Made by a program: the position numbers and the translations under genes. Of a DNA stretch of 64,000 nucleotides, positions 59,339 to 64,000 are shown in pieces (the first letter of the stretch is position 1; each line of letters opens with the position of its first letter). The DNA is taken from NCBI GenBank assembly GCA_023091665.1, contig JALJCQ010000022.1, forward strand, positions 1,405,530 through 1,469,529. Direction: 5' to 3'. Below the pieces are notes generated by a model. That model had not been told where the DNA came from, searched no databases, and was given only the letters and a program-made list of their open reading frames with translations. Origin of the DNA: Pythium myriotylum (taxonomy: Eukaryota; Oomycota; Peronosporomycetes; Pythiales; Pythiaceae).

Positions 59339-60256
59339 CTACAAGCGAATTTCGCAGGTAGTTTTGTGCTTCAGGAGTTCGATTACCCAACTTGGACACC
59401 TCCAAGGAGATTTAGTGTTGGGGCGAAAGACTTTTGACCCGATTTGGAAATCGATGGCAACGTGGTCGGAATTGAGGACCGACCGCTTCATATCGTGTTC
59501 GATCTTGGTAAGATTGTCAAATAACTTCCTTGAAATCAGTACGTAGTCCAATCTCGCAGTTCTCTGCGGATTTGTGAACTCTTTTCGATCAGGGTTTTGG
59601 AGGCGCCATGGGTCAATGACTCCAATGGTTTGCATCCAATTTAACAAAGACTCGCGTCCTCGTACCCGGCGTCGACTAGTACCGATTTGATCGAGACTCA
59701 TGGAGAAGATGGTGTTAAAATCTCCGAGTACGATATGTTGGGAAGTTTCTGGAAAGATGGTGGGTAGAGCAGAAAAATACTCTGAACGTGGATGAATATT
59801 TTGTTCGGAATCCGATTCAGCCTCTAAGGTAGCAATTTTCTGCTCGGGTCAGGCGGGTTGGGCGTTAACAGTGACATTGTCACCTATTCCCGAACTCGAC
59901 CGTGATGCCTCTGCCGGTGCCGCCGAAGAAGACTGAACGGATGTGTTGTTGGGCTGTAGCTGATTTGCCGGCGCGTAGACAACATGTAAATAAATTTCCA
60001 TGTCGTCTACATATCCTCGTAAGAGAAGATAGCGCCGGAGAATGTGTGGGTCACTGACAAACCGCGAGGTTACGTCAGTAAGGTTCTTGATGGGGCAAGT
60101 GGGAGTGACTAAAAGCCCAACACCCGCCTGCCCGTCGACTGGAGTGTCTTGATCGTGCGACCAAAACGCGCGGTTGAGGAAGTTGGATTTTTTCCATAGG
60201 AAATTAACCCGTTTTAAGTTTGCGGGACTGGTAAATCGGCTCTCTTGGATTCCCAC
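59339..60256 (-). pseudogene. LINE AP endonuclease domain
   Basis: GIQESRF with the catalytic Glu, HVVYAPAN, IVLGDFNTIF, ARLDYVLIS and NSDHVAI are the ordered motifs of an exonuclease-III-like LINE endonuclease. One in-frame TGA at 59849-59851 interrupts the frame in a variable loop. All else is in register. Confidence 0.8.
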
Positions 60257-60353
60257 GAATGAAAACGTCCGTGAAAAAAAGTTGAGGGCCGATTGTGAGA
60301 TGTTTTTGATGCCGTTAACATTGGTGGAATAACCCCGCAGGGATCACGCAGTG

Positions 60354-62115
60354 TTAGAGAGAGGCATCAATGGTTTGGCTCGAGGCAGACTGAGCCAAAA
60401 GTTTCTTCAAGTCATCCAATGTAGTGACGAAGTCCTCAGGGAGTTTTTCTTTGACCAACTTGGTACCCAATTCAGACCTTAACAAGTTAGGGATCGTAGG
60501 ATCGTTCCACAGGACCCAGTCTTGGGTAGGAATTCTGTTTGCTTCCGTGGGGAGTAAAGCAATAACTTTGGTTGGATCAAAGTGAATGGAGGGTGCAAGT
60601 ATTTGCAAGGCAAGATCGACTTCCGCGAGGAAGAGAGCGAATTGCATCCGCTCTGGAGTTTCCACGATCATTTGCAGTCTAACCAAAGGGTCAGACAGAG
60701 CTGGCGAGGTACCGGTCAGTTCCGCAAGGCGGTCTTCGTAAGATTCCTTGGAACTTGCGAATGATGCTCTGAAAAGAGCGTGCCTGGCAACTTTCTCCTT
60801 AAAGAGTCGGTAGTTCGCCGGTGTTGATGAGTCATAAACCGCTCTAAAAAGAGACGGTTGGGCTTGGATCTGGGTTAGCAATTGCTCCGGTTCATGTTCC
60901 GCGAGACGTTCGTTCATAAAAGAACTGAGGAGGTCTGTTAGTTGAGACAGTGACATTTCTTCCACATCAAAAGATGGTAGAAGAGCCTTCATAACGCCTG
61001 TAATGGGTTCCGGGCGTTTTACACAAGAAGCAACAATATTGTTGGCTTCATTGCGTGGTAACAGATCGTAGTCATTGGGAATATTATCACCCAAGGAGCC
61101 CGTAGCAAGCCATTCAAATTTGTTTGGCGTTGCAACTTGAGGATAATTGAACGTATGTTCTGGGAGAATGCTGACTTGGGCTTTGTATTGCTTTGCACGA
61201 GGCAACACAAAGGTCTTGGAGCGGCGAACGGTTTCGAACACATTCGGAAGGGTTTTGGATTGAGGCGGAATAAATTTCTGCTTCTTTCCTTGCTGAGTTT
61301 CAAAGGAGTGTTCATTGACCAAGAAGGTCATGCCCATGCTTCAGTCACTTTCCTCGCTGGCATCGCTTTCTTCGTCACTGTCACTTTCCCTACCGGGTGC
61401 GTAATCGGATCTTGAATCGTCGTCCGAATCATTGGGTTGGTTCTTGCTAGCATTTTTAGCTAGGTCCGCTTGTAGAGAAGATTTAAAACCGTTTGGCTTT
61501 GGATCCTCGTCCTCCCCAGAGTTCATTGACGCATCGTCGTCGTCCTCTTTTGATTCTTCGGCGTCGGCTCCCTTCGGTTTTGCTTCTTTGTTGGCTTTAA
61601 GCATTTTTTTTTGCTTCTTTAGCCGCCACTTGTTTTACTTTTCGGCCCTTACGTTGTTGTTCAATAAATGGTGGAACAACTTTGTTATGTTTGGCAAATC
61701 GATGGTTTACCACACAGAACCCTTGTGCAAATTGCAGTTGACGTAGCGGGGTTTTTCCGTCAATAAGTAGTGGACTTGGGCACTCGCTTTCGACGAAATA
61801 AAACGGTAGATCACGTGAAGATATTCCGTTGGAGCGGATATCGGCGGTAACCTTCGCAGGTCGCGCGCCAATGCGTGTGAGGGAATCATACACCATACTG
61901 GGAGTAACTCCAACGGGTAATTTTCTCACGGCAATATAATACCAGTGAGCGTACTTAGAGTACGGTTGAACCTTGAATTTCTTACCGCAAATGGTAAGTT
62001 CCACATTGCCCAGTCTAGCGCATGTATCCCTATCATTGCGGTCAAAGCTGATTCCTGCTTCCTTGATACAACTAAAATTGTTGATCATACACTGCGGCTC
62101 AAATTCCAGAAACAA
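60354..62115 (-). pseudogene. LINE ORF1 pieces
   Basis: 62115-61597 encodes a nucleic-acid-binding-like N-terminal part (GNVELTICGKKFKVQPYSKY, VRKLPVGVTPSMVYDSLTRIG). A run of T/A near 61605 shifts the frame into an acidic Ser/Asp-rich segment (61604-61341). 61337-60354 (MGMTFLVNEHSFETQQ...) then continues without a known domain. By position this is the RNA-binding ORF1 of the LINE. Confidence 0.6.
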
Positions 62116-62382
62116 GAGAAAAAATGGGATAACTCTGCACCTAATGGGCCGTTTGGGATGCTGTTTTGATATGATTTGTCAAAAATAGAGATCAATCCGT
62201 GGTTTATGCTAACAACGGTGAATTCCAAAGTATTCGATGCGCCCCCATACAAGGACTTGTCTGGGCGTCGGCTCAAAATTCGTGAAACAAAAGGCATACA
62301 ATTTCCAAATATAAGAGTGAATGTATTAGAAACTAGAGTGTTGGTCACTAGTTTTTGACCGGCTTCACGCCATTCACTCGCA

Positions 62383-63290
62383 ATGTCACGGCGTGGCCCC
62401 CTCACGGAAGAAGAGCGCGGTCGCATTCGCGGCCTCCGCGAGGCGGGAATGCCTGTGCGAGACGTCGCCAAGAGGGTGGGGCGCTCGCCGGCGACCGTCT
62501 CTCGGATAATGAAGGTCCCTCTCCCAAAAAAAAAGCGGGGTAGAAAACCGAAGCTCACGCTTCGAGCTCTGCGCCGTCTGGTGCGGACCGCGAGTACCGG
62601 GGAGTACTCGGCCTCGCAGCTCAAGGCAAGGTTAGACCTGGAGGTCTCGGTCAGCACCGTTAAGCGCTACATTTCGGCTGTAGACTGGCTTGTCTACGCT
62701 AAAATGGATCGCGCGCTATCGCTTACTAAGTTCCATATCGAAGCCCGTTTAAAATGGGCTAACGACATGGTTTTCATCAGACCAGAAGAATGGCATCGCA
62801 TCATCTTCTCTGATGAAAAAAAGCTTAACTTAGATGGGCCAGACGGTTTTAAGAAGTACTGGAAGGACCTTCGCCGAGAGGCGCGCGAGTACGTCAAGCG
62901 CCAACAAGGCGGTGGCTCGGTGATGGTGTGGGTGGCGTTCAGCTACTGTGGGAAGAGTGAGCTTGTCTTCCTCAACGGAAGACAAAAATCTATCCACTAC
63001 ATCTGGACGCTCGCCGAGCACTTACTTCCGTTTGCACACTACCACTACGGCCTTGACTTCACCTACCAACAGGACAACGCGTCGATTCGCGTTTCACGTG
63101 AGACGCGGGCGTTCTTTGCCGATGTCGGCATGAACGTAATGGAGTAACCCTGTTGAGAACGTGTGGGCCATTCTCAACCAGCGTGTTTATGGCAACGGTC
63201 GCCAATACAACACGGTGTGAGACGAAGTGCCCGCGTCTCTCGCTGCCTGGTCCCAGGTTGTGGGAGCTGGCACAGAGCTGGAATCGTAGC
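62383..63290 (+). pseudogene. Tc1/mariner transposase, deleted before the last catalytic motif
   Basis: The ATG at 62383 gives 254 codons to TAA at 63145-63147. An HTH of Tc1 type (REAGMPVRDVAKRVGRSPATVSRI) and GRKPKLT are followed by the catalytic IIFSDEKKLNLDG and FTYQQDNASIR. After VME the sequence jumps directly to AACCCTGTTGAGAAC, encoding NPVENVW with the third acidic residue. The expected short stretch before it (family PxxSPDL) is missing and the frame shifts. A further TGA follows at about 63218. It is the last gene-like feature before the telomere. Its terminal repeats were not identified. Confidence 0.8.
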
Positions 63291-63697
63291 TAGGAAATTA
63301 AATGACAAGAGTTAGTAGGTGGCAGTAGCCTGGTACACTGTACCAGCTACTCACCCACCTTTCCAGTCTGGCACAGTGTGCCAGGAACTGGGTTCATCCA
63401 CTGGACCTTCCCAGTGGGTGATTTTCTGTCTGGTTTGAGATGGCTTTCTCCGGATGTTGACCAGATTCATCCATTCCGGAAACTGGTTTTTACCGGTTTT
63501 CCCAGTTCGGATTGTGCAATTTCCAGTTAGACCACACAGAGTAGGGTTATCATCAGATCTGGTAGTTAAGTAGGTAGGGTTCAGGGAGCCAGTTCATGGC
63601 TAGGGTTTAGGGTTTAGGGTTTAGAGAGGCTTGAAGTGACTTGCAAAGACTTGGTCAGGGAAACTACGACCCAAAGAGTTGCTCTATTACAGATGGG
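63291..63697. other. Subtelomeric repeat sequence
   Basis: CCAGTTT/CTGGTT-rich sequence with short palindromes (CTGGCACAGTGTGCCAG near 63368) and a first small TTTAGGG cluster at 63603-63624. No gene. Confidence 0.6.
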
Positions 63698-64000
63698 TTT
63701 AGGGTTTAGGGTTTAGGGTTTAGGGTTTAGGGTTTAGGGTTTAGGGTTTAGGGTTTAGGGTTTAGAGTAGGGTTAGGGTTTAGGGTTTAGGGTTTAGGGT
63801 TTAGGGTTTAGGGTTTAGGGTTTAGGGTTTAGGGTTTAGGGTTTAGGGTTTAGGGTTTAGGGTTTAGGGTTTAGGGTTTAGGGTTTAGGGTTTAGGGTTT
63901 AGGGTTTAGGGTTTAGGGTTTAGGGTTTAGGGTTTAGGGTTTAGGGTTTAGGGTTTAGGGTTTAGGGTTTAGGTTTAGGGTTTAGGGTTTAGGGTTTAGA
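63698..64000 (+). repeat. Telomere (TTTAGGG)n
   Basis: About 43 head-to-tail TTTAGGG units reach the end of the window, with the G-rich strand running outward, so this is a right-hand chromosome end. Variants are TTTAGAGTAGGGTTAGGG near 63755 and a short TTTAGG unit near 63970. Confidence 0.97.

Larger units (their letters stand above)
55690..62115 (-). mobile_element. Decayed non-LTR retrotransposon (L1-type LINE with AP endonuclease)
   Basis: A minus-strand element of about 6.4 kb has parts in order: ORF1 (62115-61341 and 61337-60354), AP endonuclease (60256-59339), reverse transcriptase (59028-57083), and a zinc-binding RVT C-terminal region (56248-55859). Stops and frameshifts occur in several parts, and a 513-bp MITE interrupts the C-terminal region. 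It has no RNase H like that of the other LINE family in the window. Confidence 0.82.

Overview
The window is the right-hand end of an oomycete chromosome, most likely Phytophthora or a close Peronosporales relative. Evidence: a terminal TTTAGGG array running to the last base; a near-consensus oomycete Inr/FPR core promoter (GCTCATTCTGCAATT) ahead of a gene; a START-FYVE protein, a Crinkler/RHS-like P-loop protein and a folate-biopterin-type transporter; short 48-70 nt introns; GC-rich genes; and chromovirus, Copia, LINE and pogo/Tc1-type elements. No tRNA, rRNA or CRISPR array was recognised.

Layout. 1-592 is the 3' end of a lipoxygenase gene. About 2.1-8.8 kb is arm 1 of a large inverted duplication. 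It carries an isocyanide (isonitrile) synthase fused to an Fe(II)/2-oxoglutarate oxygenase, a 1.9-kb pogo-like transposon, and a two-beta-grasp P-loop NTPase of Crinkler/RHS type. About 8.8-30.3 kb is a gene-dense spacer: three secreted HEXXH metallopeptidase paralogues, phosphatase inhibitor 2, START-FYVE protein, propionyl-CoA carboxylase alpha, nicastrin, spliced PEX14 with an inserted PUB-like domain, a large multi-pass membrane protein, and a transporter broken by one TGA. About 30.3-35.1 kb is arm 2, inverted: an intact second isocyanide synthase-oxygenase and a frameshifted copy of the P-loop gene, without the pogo element.

From 35.2 kb to the telomere the sequence is a nest of mobile DNA: RNase H-bearing LINE 3' ends, one of them split by a chromodomain Gypsy element with seemingly identical 486-bp LTRs; a decayed Copia element; an intron-containing Tc1/mariner-like element; a pogo/Tigger element; a coiled-coil gene relic against an unrecognised gene; a decayed AP-endonuclease LINE interrupted by a 513-bp TA-flanked MITE; a broken Tc1 transposase; and the telomere.

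Biologically, the most notable content is the pair of about 98% identical PvcA-PvcB-like fusion enzymes. By family knowledge they should convert an aromatic amino acid into an isonitrile and then oxidise it. They sit in inverted orientation around a core-gene block at a chromosome end, where duplication and gene conversion are common. The metallopeptidase trio shows the same dynamics: almost identical catalytic halves joined to unrelated linkers. All boundaries and identities were judged by eye.
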